Shown here: piece by piece, positions 42,453 through 53,339 of the stretch | How the letters are laid out: every line of letters begins with the position of its first letter | How positions within the stretch are numbered: the first letter of the stretch is position 1 | Assembly: GCA_946965045.2 (NCBI GenBank) | Contig: OX337231.1 | Span: forward strand, 2,170,001-2,234,000 | Direction of reading: 5' to 3' | From: Epithemia pelagica | Taxonomy: Eukaryota > Bacillariophyta > Bacillariophyceae > Surirellales > Surirellaceae | Length of the DNA: 64,000 bases | Made by a program: the position numbers and the translations under genes | Notes under the pieces: generated by a model | The model's database searches: none | Seen by the model: the letters and a program-made list of their open reading frames with translations, nothing else | Told to the model about the DNA's origin: nothing

Positions 42453-45138
42453 TCACCGTTGCTTTGCGTCTGAAGTGTCCCCGCTCCTTTTATCCGAATT
42501 GCTCCGATCCAGTTTTTCATAGTCGGCGACATAATTCCACTCCGAAGCAGAACCTTGACAAATGGCCCTTAGTCCCTCAACAGCGCCTTTGAGAACGAGC
42601 AGAAATATTTACGTTCATGCATTTGAAACGAAAACCCGAATTGAGTGCGGCACCAATGCACGTTCCAGTCAACGGTTTCCTACTTACCTTTCCACGAGAA
42701 TAATGACGCCCCCTCGGAAATGTAAAGATAGTTATCAAACATTTCCGTTCCAGCTGGGACTGGCTTTTCCAGTGCGTCTATCGCGTATGTCAACCAGTTC
42801 TGTCGATGTCTGGCCGGATCGTAGAATCTCCTCCGAAGGACTTTCGGAAGCTCGTCAACTTGAGCATTGACTTCAGTGACAGGGAGGATGTTGTCTGTAT
42901 GATATGTTCCATTGCATCCATGGTTAACAAATGTCATTATTCCCGGGTCAATGAACAACGAAGTTTCACCATATGGGAATGTTTCCATCCCATAGCCATG
43001 TACGTAGAAATATAGTTCCTCCACGTAATCGTTCAAATCATACATTCTTTCAATCAGACGAACAGTGTCGGGCATGACCAACATGCTGTGCACAACCTCG
43101 TCAATCCCCAAGTACACATGGGCCGGAATATCCTCCACGGCAAATATTCCCCGTCCGATACTTGGATTAGTTGCCGTTCGTATTTCAAACTTGGATGTGG
43201 GAACATTTTGTCGTTCACTGTCGAGCCTTTCAACACAGCCATAACCCTCCCCTTTCGTGGAAAGATACGAACAATAAGTATTCTCGGCTTTGCGGGTGGG
43301 CGTTTGGTACGACGCCATTGTGGCTCCGTCGAGAAACTTCAAAGCGCCGTCGCCAGACTTGGTCAATACCGTTCGATGCGCAATGTCCAAGTCTGTCATC
43401 GCCTCTCCATTAAACCACCGAGATAATCCGTGTCGATCGGAGGGGGCAATAAAGAATTTCCAGGCGTCATCAAATCCGCATCCACTCTCCATATAATCGT
43501 GGAGAACAAAGAACCCTACACGTTCTAGATTGTTGATCAATCTGATCCAATCGTGGTCATCGTAGACAGTGCGCTGACGCTCAATGCCAACTTGACCGCC
43601 TAATATTCCACCTTCTCGGAGGGCCGAGTGAATTGCTTTGGCAAAGTTAATGTTGCCGTACATGTAGTCGGAAAACTCCAACATGGACCCCGGATCCCTA
43701 GTTCAACAACAAGTTGAGGTAAGAACGGTCGACCTCGAAAGCACTACCAACGCCCAAACAGCAATTCAACTTACAGTGAGTCCAGGATAATAACATCAAA
43801 CTTTTCTTCTTCGGGAATGTTTGTTTTGTTGAAAAACCGCTGGATAAACCATCCAATGGCATCTTCATAGTATACGGTAGCTCGAGGATCGTCGAAACAT
43901 GACTGATATGTTCCACTTTGGTCTCCTCCCAGCTGCTGCTCTTTGTCTTCACTGGTGTGCGGAGAAAGCAGATCCGAGCAATCGTTCCAGTCTTGCAAAT
44001 AGTCTTGTGCAGCTTGTGTAATCTCCTCGTCAATCTCAATCATGACACACTCGTCGACCGTGTTGTGTTTCAACACTTCTCGCAGGGTCGCACCTTCGCC
44101 GCCCCCAAAAATGGCAACGCGGCGGGGATTGGGATGGGCCAACAAGAGCGGATGCACCAAGGCTTCATGGTAGGCCTCCAAGCCACGTTTTCGGCTTTGC
44201 ATAATGCTGTCGAAATAGACGATGCGATCCGGTTGTTCCACGCCGTCAGGATTGCAATCCGCATGAGAACCAGTACAGGGTGCAACGGTTTCATACTTGT
44301 TGAAGCGCAAGTCGTAGCAATCGTAGAGATCCATTTGTTGAAACTTGGTGTCGACATGGGCCACGTATTGTTTGTAAAATCTGTTTTGTTCCATGTGCAG
44401 GTTTGGCATATCCACCACCCAGGCAAGATCCAATTCATAGGTATTACCGCCCTTGTCCTCGTCCATGGTATAACGAAAGCCGCGTTCGGCTTGGTGCCAC
44501 AGGGGGGCCGACAATACTCCGTGTTTGGTTCCCAACGACGTCATGTAGTTGGTGAGACGGTCGACTTTTCCTTGAATTGCCGTCGTCGACAATGTTTCCG
44601 ATTCACCAAGGAGTGACTGAGATGGCAAGTAAAAGTCAATCATATAGAGAGGGTTTGGAGACATGGAATCTTCTCTTTGATTGCTTTGTGGACTTTGAAC
44701 ATGGTACACAGAAATATAACCACGTCCATTCAAGAGACCCAAACACCGCACAACCGCGCCTCCGGAGCACTGCATTGATTCCGGTAGAAGTTCGAGTTGC
44801 ATCTCTCGAGCGACCTGTGTAGTCACCGTTTGTACATGATCGACCATATCTTTCTCATAAACAGCTGTACGTTTTTCGAGAGGCTTTTCGAAACTAAAGA
44901 GAAGCTGAACTGCTGTGCAGCAATTGTCGGGTGGCGGCGACGTGTCGGGTGCCAATGCCGTCGCCTCGGAATCGGGAGCTTGACAGACTTGGTCCCCGAC
45001 GAGCCATGTTGTGTTCCATGGATGCAACCGTTTTGTCCTGATCAAGAAAGGAATGAGACTTTTACTGGCCCAGTACGGTAAGACGGCAGCCAAGACGATA
45101 TTGAACAGAATCCACCGGACTGTCAAACGGACGATCAT
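42453..45138 (-). CDS. Spermidine-synthase-like/SET domain fusion protein, three exons
   Basis: Exons are 43775-45138, 42688-43697 and 42453-42586; introns are 77 bp (GTAAGT...GAACTAG) and 101 bp (GTAAGT...TCAAAG); 835 residues. The open frame continues upstream to 45399 but the first ATG is at 45138. A hydrophobic segment at about 5-28 suggests a membrane anchor. Residues about 125-150 (GGAVVRCLGLLNGRGYISVYHV) weakly recall AdoMet decarboxylase, but the HTWPE motif is not intact. About 340-500 is an aminopropyltransferase/AdoMet fold: VAIFGGGEGATLREVLKH, MIEIDEEI and FDVIILDSLDPGS across the splice. About 630-790 resembles a SET domain: NPSIGRGIFAVEDIPAH and FVNHGCNGTYHTDN. The tail is EGLRAICQGSASEW. 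This combination of a polyamine-type enzyme with a protein-methyltransferase fold is unusual. The activity of either part is untested. Confidence 0.84.
42587..42687 (-). other. Intron 2 of the spermidine-synthase/SET gene
   Basis: GTAAGT donor and TTCTCAAAG acceptor. Splicing avoids a TAG three codons into the intron and joins FSWKG to AVEGLRAIC. Confidence 0.82.
43698..43774 (-). other. Intron 1 of the spermidine-synthase/SET gene
   Basis: This 77-bp intron (GTAAGT...GAACTAG) lies in the middle of the conserved ILDSLDP segment and is needed to connect the two halves. Confidence 0.9.
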
Positions 45139-46245
45139 ACTGGGGGGAGCCTTGGCGGATGTCGTCGTGGCTGGTTCTTGAAGAGAGATGTTGCGATGCG
45201 CAGACGAATTGGCAAACGTCTTGTCGATTCGACGTTCCGGTCGTCTCTCGTTTATCGACAAAGGAAAGGCAGAACGACAGGAGCAACAATGCGTCGTGAA
45301 CTCATTGTGTCGTTGAACGGGTTTGGTTTTCTCGGAGCATGCGTTTTCAGCACGGAAGGCGTGTAAGAGTGTGGACTTGAGCGTCGACCAGCTCGCTTTT
45401 TAGAGGGCTTAGGTACTCATGGAATCATTCTTTTACAAGCACGCCTAACTGGTGGGAGTAGCTGCAACAGAGCCCACATGTCGTTTAGTCTTGGTCATGA
45501 GTGACTGAAAGTGTCAAAATTTGATAGGAGGCATGTCCTATTAAATGTCCATGTCCGTTGACCATGCTCAATTGCCCATAGATGATTAGATGAGTGAGCT
45601 CGAAGGCACGTGCTTACTGACCCAATAAATAATCTTTCCTCAACGACCTCACATTTTGCCCCCACCCCCCACCCAACTTTTTGGGTGTCATTTGTCAATT
45701 GTCAATTGGAGCTACCCCTCTAGCTAGAGGTAGGTAGGTGCCATGCACCAAGAAGACAAGAGACGTGAGCTTGGAGTAGGGACTAACTATAGAGAGATAT
45801 CGTTGGGGGCCACGATGGTGGTTGAGAAAAATTGTCGATCAAGGAAGAGAGAAAGACAAGTAACCATTGAACATCGGGAGTTTCGATTTCTTGGGAAAGT
45901 TCTCTGGATCTCTAGAATGCATGACAAGGACAGAGCATGTGTTTCAGGTCCATTACAAAGACCAAATATATTGGCCATTGAGACTTTAGAGATGGGCAAT
46001 CGGCGTACCTTTTCGCCATTGGGGATTGGTTTCGATCCGGACCACAGACAGACTGCCTACAAACGATCTGTGTGTCTGCGGTGGCGGGAGACACGCAGAC
46101 CAACACGTTTCTTTGCTGCACCTCCTCCTCAATAATCTCATGTCCCAAATCATCTGTGCAACTCCTTCCGTGTGTTTGATGTTCTCGTCTTGGATCCTTG
46201 GCAATCACATTAGCTTTGTTCCAGACAACGTAAGAAAGCATCAAA
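45139..46245. promoter_or_regulatory. Divergent intergenic region with a palindrome
   Basis: 1.1 kb between divergent genes. It contains a perfect palindrome CCTCTAGCTAGAGG at 45717-45730 just after a C-rich tract, whose core recurs at 52455-52470. A 130-codon frame from ATG 45743 has no protein-like character and is not annotated. Confidence 0.45.
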
Positions 46246-47796
46246 ATGACATTGGATGTGCGCAGTCGCGACGACGGTGGTATCGTTCCTTCCGAGACGG
46301 AGCAAGAACTGAATCTTCAAGAACGACATTCAAATGATGGATCTACGCCCGAGGACAATCCCCCACAGCCTGCTCTTCATCAACAGTTGCTGCGCAGTGG
46401 TGGAAGACCGCAACTGCGTCGAAGTGATGGGTCTGGTACGTCGTCTGTGACCGGCCTTGTGGAGTCGTTGATTCATGCCCAAAAAATGTTGGATCAGGAA
46501 ATCTATGCAACCTTGTCCGTGGACGATCGAAAGGACTACGACGAGTTATCAACACTTGGAGGTGCCAGTATTGTGTCGTTGGATGAATCGGCGCATGGCT
46601 TGGAATCTCTTCCCATTCACAGTACTGGGGAATCAAACCGGAAAAGCAATCCTACGAACCACCGTGCGCTGGAGGAACCAGGGCAGCGACAACCACCACC
46701 GCTCCATCACGTGCTGAATCAACAGCGCCTTGCGTCCACTCGACGCAACGATGGAGCTGGATCATCCTCTGTGACAGGTCTTATTGTGGATGCTTTAATC
46801 GAAGCTCAGTCCATAATGAATAAGGATACACCTGGAGCATCTGTTGCCGATGAGAAAGAAGAGGTATCGACTCTTGGTAGCATATCGTCCGAAGTGAAAC
46901 GATTGGATGCTCTGTCCAAAGAACTACGGAACCATTTGTTTCAAGTAGAGCAAGATTTTCAAAACATTCGGGAACGTCGTGCGGCTGCTGGTGAGGGCAA
47001 TGGTGGCACTGCCAGTAGACGATCCAGCGAGTTGTCCTTGTTGAAAGAGCTTGTTGAGGAAGAGTCTCGTAGGATTGAAGCGTTACCATCGTCGACACAG
47101 AAAGAAGTGACGCCGTCTGCAGACAACCATGCCTCTAAAGAACGAAGCGCTGTCAAGGGAATGAGTGAACTTTCCGTGTTGAGTGATTTTCTGGAGGAAA
47201 ACAGTAAACATATTTGGGTGAACAGGGATATACCTGAGATGTCGGGTCCTCTACATAAGCGATGCGAATCATCTTCCACACTGGGCAGTGAAATGTTGGA
47301 GGATTATCCTGCTTGGCAACATTCCGCGTACCAAGATGGAAACGAGTCTTTGATAGGGAATGATTCCTTGATTGGGAATGAATCACTTGTCCACACCATC
47401 GTGGAAGAAGATTCGGAACACTCGGATATGGCGGACGACCGAACAACAGGCACATTTGCAACTCTTCTCGAAGAGTTGGATGACCCCCATACGGAGTCGA
47501 CTCCTTCTTCCACAAACAACGACTACAACCGCGACATGAATGGTTCTGGCCGCCGCTTTTGCGCACGGTCACTCAGTCTTCGAACTGCCACTGGGACACT
47601 GGCCTCCTCCAGTCAAGTCGTGACGATGCACAACAAACAAGGACCCGCCAGGATACTCCCACGGTTTTTGCGGAACCGTTTTCAACGTGTCAACGATACC
47701 AAGGCTTTGGCTGTGGGTGTACCCATCTTGGGCAGTGCGTCCGATGGTCGGCGGATGATGTTTATGATGAATCCTGCTTTGCCGTCTCAAAAGTAA
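46246..47796 (+). CDS. Unknown protein with an internal repeat
   Basis: ATG at 46246 opens 516 residues. The family is not recognised. A module is repeated: RRSDGSGTSSVTGLVESLIHAQ near residue 58 and RRNDGAGSSSVTGLIVDALIEAQ near 165, each followed by an acidic ELSTLG or EVSTLG segment. A second pair is ELSLLKELVEEESRRIEAL and ELSVLSDFLEENSKHIW. Predicted amphipathic helices and coiled-coil character occur around 215-240. There is also a short triple repeat of ESLIGNDSLIGNESL type near 370. The C-terminus is basic (RILPRFLRNRFQR). The internal repeats and the length support a real gene, probably a scaffold-like protein. Confidence 0.7.
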   Translation: MTLDVRSRDDGGIVPSETEQELNLQERHSNDGSTPEDNPPQPALHQQLLRSGGRPQLRRSDGSGTSSVTGLVESLIHAQKMLDQEIYATLSVDDRKDYDELSTLGGASIVSLDESAHGLESLPIHSTGESNRKSNPTNHRALEEPGQRQPPPLHHVLNQQRLASTRRNDGAGSSSVTGLIVDALIEAQSIMNKDTPGASVADEKEEVSTLGSISSEVKRLDALSKELRNHLFQVEQDFQNIRERRAAAGEGNGGTASRRSSELSLLKELVEEESRRIEALPSSTQKEVTPSADNHASKERSAVKGMSELSVLSDFLEENSKHIWVNRDIPEMSGPLHKRCESSSTLGSEMLEDYPAWQHSAYQDGNESLIGNDSLIGNESLVHTIVEEDSEHSDMADDRTTGTFATLLEELDDPHTESTPSSTNNDYNRDMNGSGRRFCARSLSLRTATGTLASSSQVVTMHNKQGPARILPRFLRNRFQRVNDTKALAVGVPILGSASDGRRMMFMMNPALPSQK

Positions 47797-48381
47797 TTTG
47801 GCACTTGATGAGTTCATTGTCCAGAAACCGCGTCTAGCTGGCTCCTTAAGGAGCACGTCGTCAAGGAAGTATCTCATAGCTCGAGAGTCTATCATCACAA
47901 AAACAATCTAAGCGAACGAAAGATTTCGATGGTGGTGTAGGGATACCAATCGAGTGTTTCGGCTGAAGCCGTTTTCACATAATTCCTAGACAAGGCATGA
48001 AGCGGAGGGAGCTTGACAAGAAACTGGTTATACGCTCGTCGCGCGCATTGAAAGAGATGTAAAGGTCAACATATTGAGGCTGACAAGAAATTATACTTCT
48101 GTTTGTGGATATTCAAAATAGCACCTTTAATATTATTACAAAGAATTGGTTCTAGACATTTGACTAAGTTTGGGTTGATGGATTAACCCGTTTCTGTTCA
48201 AACAATGAGAATGTAGAGAAGACTGCATTTTCTGTTTCACGTAAAACCTGTCCGGTTGTTGTGGCGTGTTGTTTCCTTTGATGTGCGATGAATGCCAGTT
48301 GCATTGGGAGCATTCCCCTGATCCCTTCCCTTTTACCATCTGAGTTCAATTTTGGGTTGGATTGACGATTCTTCATACGTT
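47797..48381. other. Convergent intergenic region
   Basis: 585 bp between two converging 3' ends, AT-rich towards 48100-48180. No gene seen. Confidence 0.45.
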
Positions 48382-50373
48382 TCAATCCATTCGATCGAGC
48401 ATTTTTGGTTCCGCCAAATCCAATGCAATGAGATTTTCGGACAAGTCGGACATGATACTGCCGCTGAGAGATGCCGAGGCAATGGACATGCTTGCTACCG
48501 AAGCATTTCCACCACCGCCTCCACCCGCCATGCGGTTTGTCTTACTGCTGCTGTCTTCGCCACTGCTAGACCCGTAGTACAACTGCGCAGGAGATGGTAC
48601 GGGTGGGACGGCGGCCTGAGGTCTTTGATGCAGCGATGAGCTCATTCCAGTCGATGACTGACGCATCATGGTGGATTCCATAACTCCACTTGGTGCTCCT
48701 GCTCCAAAAGCAGCAGTAGCTCCCATTGGCATTGAGCCAGACATTGCCTGATCACGTAGGTAATACGAATGGAACGACTGCTGACCAGACATGACGGAGT
48801 TCACATCGTGAATGCCTCCACCTATAAGCGAATGATCCGCCCAGCTCATGTTATCAGCATGTTGTGCCATGCCTTCTTGCCAAGAGCGTGTTCGTTGAAG
48901 CGATGAGCCGCCAATGGAGCGCATATCAGCCGATTCCAAAGTCCGCTGGCTTCCGTTTGCCCATTGTTGACGTAGCTGCTGCAACTGATTGTATCGCATT
49001 GCTTGGAATTGCTGGTAGGATTGGGGTCTTGCCATGGGTTGTTGGAATTCGGACTGGCCTCCATGATTTTCGGCACCGCTCAACGCGCTAATGGGGTCTG
49101 TCAACGCCGAGATCCCAGACATACCGGACAGAGCACTTGGGTTCGCTCCGGTGTTGGCAGACATTCCAGAGAGCATACTAGATTCTCCACCAGCATCAGG
49201 GACATGGAACTGGCGACCAAAAGCAATATCTTTTGTCGGTGGTGCAGGAAATTCGCCATCGTCTGTATGTCGCATGGCCGCTGCTGCCGCTCCTGAGACG
49301 CCTTTGGCACCACGTCCCCTCACACCAGGAAAAATGGCCTTGGAGGGACCTTTCTCTTGTGTGGGTGGTAAGATGGGCTGATAAGAGTCTTGTGTTACGC
49401 TATGCATTCCATGGTACGATCCAAACGATCCCTTGGATTGCTGTGACGTCACAGATCTCTGTGATGAGGATTGTGTCGTGATAACTTTAGCACCACGGCC
49501 TGAAACAGCTGTTGCAGTGCCAACCGTCACGGTTGCCAATGGTTGAACTGCTGCCGAGCTTGACGATGGAGGTATTTGCTTCTTACTCTTTGAAGCCGAA
49601 GAAGGCGTCTTCTTGGCAGCTGGAGACACTGAACTCTTTGAATCAGCTTGTTCTCCACCCTCTTTTTCCTCATCAGACCCGATTTCGTCACGGATATCAG
49701 GAGCATCTTCACGAAGAGCCTGGCCAACCTTTTTTATTGCTTTGGCGTCTCCAATGTCGTACCAGGAGCCATCTGGGTCCTCCTTCAAAAAGCGACCAGG
49801 GGGTTCCTTGGCTCGGATATCGCGGACAATATCGGCCGCAATATGCGCCTTTTCCAATTTCTTGGTCGTGGGGGCCAGATAATCCTTCTTTCTTTGCACG
49901 ACAATGTCCCGGAAGCGAACATTTCCCGTGTGAGCGTTGATTCGTCCTCCTCGGCCACAAAGAACATCATTATCGTTTGGTTCATGAATTGGGCCAATTC
50001 CACGAGGTGGGATCTGGATCTCTGGTCTTGGTTGGGCCGTCGATTTCTTTTTGGTTTTCTTCTCCGGTGATGCTTTTCCTGAAGTCGAGGCTTGAGATGA
50101 AGGCGTGACAGTCTTTCCTTCCGATGAGGATGGAGCTGAGGCAGGAGAGGGGTTGTTGCCTCCAGCGAACAAACCTGTGACCAGGGCCCCAGCCGCTTGT
50201 CGTCTCTGTCGCTTCCGATGGGCATTCTGTCGATCCATAAAAGAAGAAGTATTAGAAGACTTGTGTTTTCTCGCCGAACTAATGATTCGGCCCGAAGGGT
50301 CACGTTGAGGAGAGCTCATTTTTGGTGATGGATATACAGGGGAAGGCGCACTCGATGCGATTGCGACTGTCAT
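48382..50373 (-). CDS. DUF6824 domain protein (diatom-expanded family)
   Basis: The first in-frame ATG is at 50373, giving 663 residues; the frame extends upstream to 50487 without ATG. Residues about 133-245 carry the DUF6824 signature: NDNDVLCGRGGRINAHTGN, VRFRDIVVQRKKDYL, the K..IA.DIV..IR core, PPGRFLKEDPDGSWYDIGD and the closing KKVGQALREDAPD. This domain is found in large numbers in diatom genomes and is suspected, not shown, to bind DNA. The flanks are low complexity: basic and serine-rich before the domain (RQNAHRKRQRRQAAG could be a nuclear signal), then Ser/Gln/Gly/Met-rich for 400 residues. The last stretch SIMSDLSENLIALDL may form a short activation-like helix. A regulatory nuclear role is plausible. 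Confidence 0.83.
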   Translation of the reverse strand: MTVAIASSAPSPVYPSPKMSSPQRDPSGRIISSARKHKSSNTSSFMDRQNAHRKRQRRQAAGALVTGLFAGGNNPSPASAPSSSEGKTVTPSSQASTSGKASPEKKTKKKSTAQPRPEIQIPPRGIGPIHEPNDNDVLCGRGGRINAHTGNVRFRDIVVQRKKDYLAPTTKKLEKAHIAADIVRDIRAKEPPGRFLKEDPDGSWYDIGDAKAIKKVGQALREDAPDIRDEIGSDEEKEGGEQADSKSSVSPAAKKTPSSASKSKKQIPPSSSSAAVQPLATVTVGTATAVSGRGAKVITTQSSSQRSVTSQQSKGSFGSYHGMHSVTQDSYQPILPPTQEKGPSKAIFPGVRGRGAKGVSGAAAAAMRHTDDGEFPAPPTKDIAFGRQFHVPDAGGESSMLSGMSANTGANPSALSGMSGISALTDPISALSGAENHGGQSEFQQPMARPQSYQQFQAMRYNQLQQLRQQWANGSQRTLESADMRSIGGSSLQRTRSWQEGMAQHADNMSWADHSLIGGGIHDVNSVMSGQQSFHSYYLRDQAMSGSMPMGATAAFGAGAPSGVMESTMMRQSSTGMSSSLHQRPQAAVPPVPSPAQLYYGSSSGEDSSSKTNRMAGGGGGGNASVASMSIASASLSGSIMSDLSENLIALDLAEPKMLDRMD

Positions 50374-51305
50374 TTTGTTGGAAGTGATCGACCCTGGGTC
50401 GTCTTTGTGCGAAGTCAGTGTGGAAACGTGACGAAGAGACGATACAGGGGGAAGTAAACTTTGGTAGTAATAGTGTTGTGATTGCAAAGCAAGTCAATGG
50501 ATATGTTTGGATTGTGATTTTGTGACGACGAGATGTTCTCAACAGAAATCGTTCAGTCGTTCCAAAACTCGTCCAACCTTTCTCATCATACCGGCAAAAG
50601 AAACAAATCCCGGCGCGAGCGAATGAAACGTTCAACGAGAAATTTTAATGAAAACCCAAGAGCTCACGCTAAGAGTGTCTCGCAGAACACACTGGAAACA
50701 TCGCTTTGACACGATGCAGGTTTCGCACGACCCTTCTCGCGATGAAAGATTTTCTTATGCACAATACGCAAGAGTCACAAGGACGGACTTTCGACCGGTC
50801 TGAATCTTTTGTTTCCTGACAACAATCACTCACCAAGGAACCAGGTTGCATTTCTCTAATGATTTGTCTTCGATTGTCAAAATGTGAAGTGCTGCCTATA
50901 GAATTCTTCTTTTGTTTGCCTCGTTTGTTTTGTTGCGTTGAGGTGTTCTCTCTCTTTCACTTGTCTCCGTCCCGCATACTCCACTCTGTCGTTGTTCGTC
51001 CATGGTCCGTTGAATCCATGAGCCTTCTGCTTTCGGTTTATGCCCTTGGAGGGCTTATTCATTTTCATCTCGTCGCCGCTGGGTATTCCTCTTTAGGTTG
51101 ACGTGTTAGGTAGTTCGGGGTTTGGGGGTAGTAGGTAGTAGCATCAAAATACTCCTACTCTACTCCTAGCTAGGAGTAGAAGTAAGGTTATAATCCTAAA
51201 TGGATAAGCATTGACACTAGTTCGTCAAATGGTTAGAGTCTGCAATGTTTTTTCTCTCAACATTTATCACTCTTCAGTGAATCTAAAAGAACTCGAACGG
51301 TGCAC
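50374..51305. promoter_or_regulatory. Intergenic region with an 18-bp palindrome
   Basis: It holds the DUF6824 promoter and the 3' end of the epsilon-COP gene. TACTCCTAGCTAGGAGTA at 51161-51178 is a perfect palindrome, preceded by repeats of GTAGTAGGTAGTAG type. Confidence 0.45.
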
Positions 51306-52333
51306 TCAGACTTTGTATTTGATGGCCTCTCGGTCAAAGGCGGAAACCACACGATCGAGGTTGGCGCAGAATGGATGCGCGGGAAATTGATCCTTCATTT
51401 GCGCAACCAATTCATCGGCCGGTTTGTTTTGTTGCACGTTGCAAACAATAAGGTTCACCAAGGTATCCGGAATGACTGCAACATCGCTAAAGTCGCGAAT
51501 GCATTCTTCCAGTTTGCTCTGTGCATTGTCGTAATCCCCCTGCAACATGAATCCAACCGCCATGAGATTCAACAACAATGGTGATGCACCGTACTGTTCC
51601 GTCAGAGAATTTAGGCCATGAACGGCATCCGGTGCTCCCTTCGATCCCGTCGCTAAGCTAACATAAACATTGGCAAGTTGAGTCAAAATAGCATCCTCGT
51701 CCGCTTGACGCAGCAAGTTGTACTGTTGTTTGGCCAAGTCCAATCGATCCAGTTTGAGGTAAATTTGCATAACTTGCGCAATGTGTTCCATAGTGGCACC
51801 CAAATGCACCTGCTGCAGAGCTTCTTTCGTTTGACCCGCAGCCAAAAGCACTTGCGACGTGGTCAACTGAATCGAAGGATTTGGATTGGATGCCGCCAGT
51901 GTTTTCAGCTGGTCGACATATCCCGTTTGAGCAGCTTCATTGCCACTTGCCAGTTCAAATTGGGCCTTTAAGACCAACGCCTGCAATGCTACACCGAGAG
52001 GAAGACCAATCGATAGCGTCAGTATCGAATGCGACAAAATTCACGTGATTTTACGTAACAAATGCGCCTTCAATGCACAAGTCAATCCATCACTGAGTTG
52101 GGAATAATAAATGCTTAACTCCCTTCCGACGTACCTGGAGTATCCGAGAGATTGAGTGCCTTGTCGTGCTGGTTCGCGGCAATATAAGCACGAGAGAGGA
52201 ATTCTTCTCGTTCAGCCTTTAGATTCGGAGACATTGGGCGCCGAGCTATCGATTTGGCCTCATCGATTGCCATTTGATAATGACCTAGCCAGAATTGGGC
52301 GCGCAGTGTGTAAAGATCATCGGGTTCCGTCAT
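51306..52333 (-). CDS. COPE: Coatomer subunit epsilon, two exons
   Basis: Exon 1 is 52135-52333 and exon 2 is 51306-51988, with a 146-bp intron (GTACGT...GGTGTAG), coding 293 residues. ATG at 52333. Epsilon-COP is the TPR-like subunit of the COPI coat that drives Golgi-to-ER vesicle traffic and stabilises alpha-COP. The N-terminal DDLYTLRAQFWLGHYQMAIDEA is diagnostic. It is followed by IYLKLDRLDLAKQQYNLLRQ.DEDAILTQLANVYVSLATG, LLLNLMAVGFMLQGDYDNA, IPDTLVNLIVCNVQQNKPADE and the C-terminal HPFCANLDRVVSAFDREAIKY. Length matches the family (about 290-310). Splicing joins DTPA to LQALVLKAQFEL. Confidence 0.93.
51989..52134 (-). other. Intron of the epsilon-COP gene
   Basis: 146 bp, donor GTACGT, acceptor TCGGTGTAG; joins CCA G to CA TTG. 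Confidence 0.88.
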
Positions 52334-52670
52334 GGTCACAAAGGGAAAGATAGCACGCTCAAATTGTGTCCGGGAAGAGGCATTGCGCTGTGGTGGGGGA
52401 ACGTAAAGCGTCGCCCCCCACTATGCTTTACATGGGTTCACGTTCCCCGCTATTCCTCTCTAGCTAGAGGTGTATGTCGTGTGTCGTGGCCTGGGGTTGG
52501 GGTACTCCTCGAGAAGTGTGGGTCCTTCAAAGTCTAGAGTGAGAAGTCTACAAATTGATCAAACGAAGGATATGTCTTTCTATTCTATTTGCAAGCTTTA
52601 GCTATTCTCTTGTGGACCAGTTCTTCTGATCCGGATCGCATGTTCATGGGTGTTCATCCTGGGCCTGGCT
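52334..52670. other. Intergenic region with inverted repeats
   Basis: Between the epsilon-COP start and the ankyrin stop codon, both on the minus strand. GGGGAACGT and its inverse ACGTTCCCC flank a C-rich stretch (about 52396-52448), and a CCTCTCTAGCTAGAGG near-palindrome lies at 52455-52470. It should include the epsilon-COP promoter. Confidence 0.5.
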
Positions 52671-53339
52671 TCAGTTGGAAGCTTCTTGTGTTGGAGAACT
52701 CATTTTCATCATTCTCTTCAGAATGAGGTCTCGATTCATGGAAAGAAAAGAATTCCAGCTCGGCCACTCGCAATGACGAGTATAATCCAAGGGCGTGTGT
52801 CCTCGCACGTCTTCCGTGACCAAATAGGTTGGATCGACCACTTGAAGCAGAAATCGCAAGATTTCAGTTTCCAACTCGGGCCTCCAGCATGCGTCGTGCA
52901 GAATAGAGCGTCCCAAGTTATCGGTAACGTGAACATCGACACCAGCTTCCAGCACCAAGAACTTTATTGTTTCGAGATCACCACGGCGACAGGCCAAATG
53001 GATCAGATACTCGCCATTGATGTTGCAGACATCAAAACATTGGTCTTGATCGTTGAGGAGTTCCCGCAATCGGTCAACGTCGCGGGATCGAATGGCGTTG
53101 ACGACATTGTTGTTGTATGAGTCCGTGTTCGCAGCGTAACAGATGGCGTTTGCCTCTGTTGACACGGACGAGGATGAAAGCATGTGCTTGCGCCCGGTCA
53201 GCTTTGGAAAGATGGAATTCATCGTGTCTTTTGGGTGACAAGCGCTATCAGAAACGCTAAGTTTACTTGAATCGTCGCGAAGCATCATTGTTCTGTATTG
53301 TGTTGGTTCTTGCCAATTGCTTGTTGATTGACTTTGCAT
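52671..53339 (-). CDS. Small ankyrin-repeat protein
   Basis: ATG at 53339, 222 residues, no intron. Three ankyrin repeats follow a Ser-rich N-terminus: NNVVNAIRSRDVDRLRELLND, then GEYLIHLACRRGDLETIKFLV, and GRSILHDACWRPELETEILRFLL, ending with RGHTPLDYTRHCEWPSW. The IHLACRRGD and LHDACW signatures are well formed. Such small ankyrin proteins with a DPTYLVTEDVRGHTPLDY-type last repeat look typical of diatoms. Protein binding is the likely role; the partner is unknown. Confidence 0.82.
   Translation of the reverse strand: MQSQSTSNWQEPTQYRTMMLRDDSSKLSVSDSACHPKDTMNSIFPKLTGRKHMLSSSSVSTEANAICYAANTDSYNNNVVNAIRSRDVDRLRELLNDQDQCFDVCNINGEYLIHLACRRGDLETIKFLVLEAGVDVHVTDNLGRSILHDACWRPELETEILRFLLQVVDPTYLVTEDVRGHTPLDYTRHCEWPSWNSFLSMNRDLILKRMMKMSSPTQEASN

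Noticed and set aside
45743-46135. 130-codon plus-strand frame with an ATG
   Set aside because: Low protein-like character, no domain, and it sits in a divergent promoter region; probably chance.
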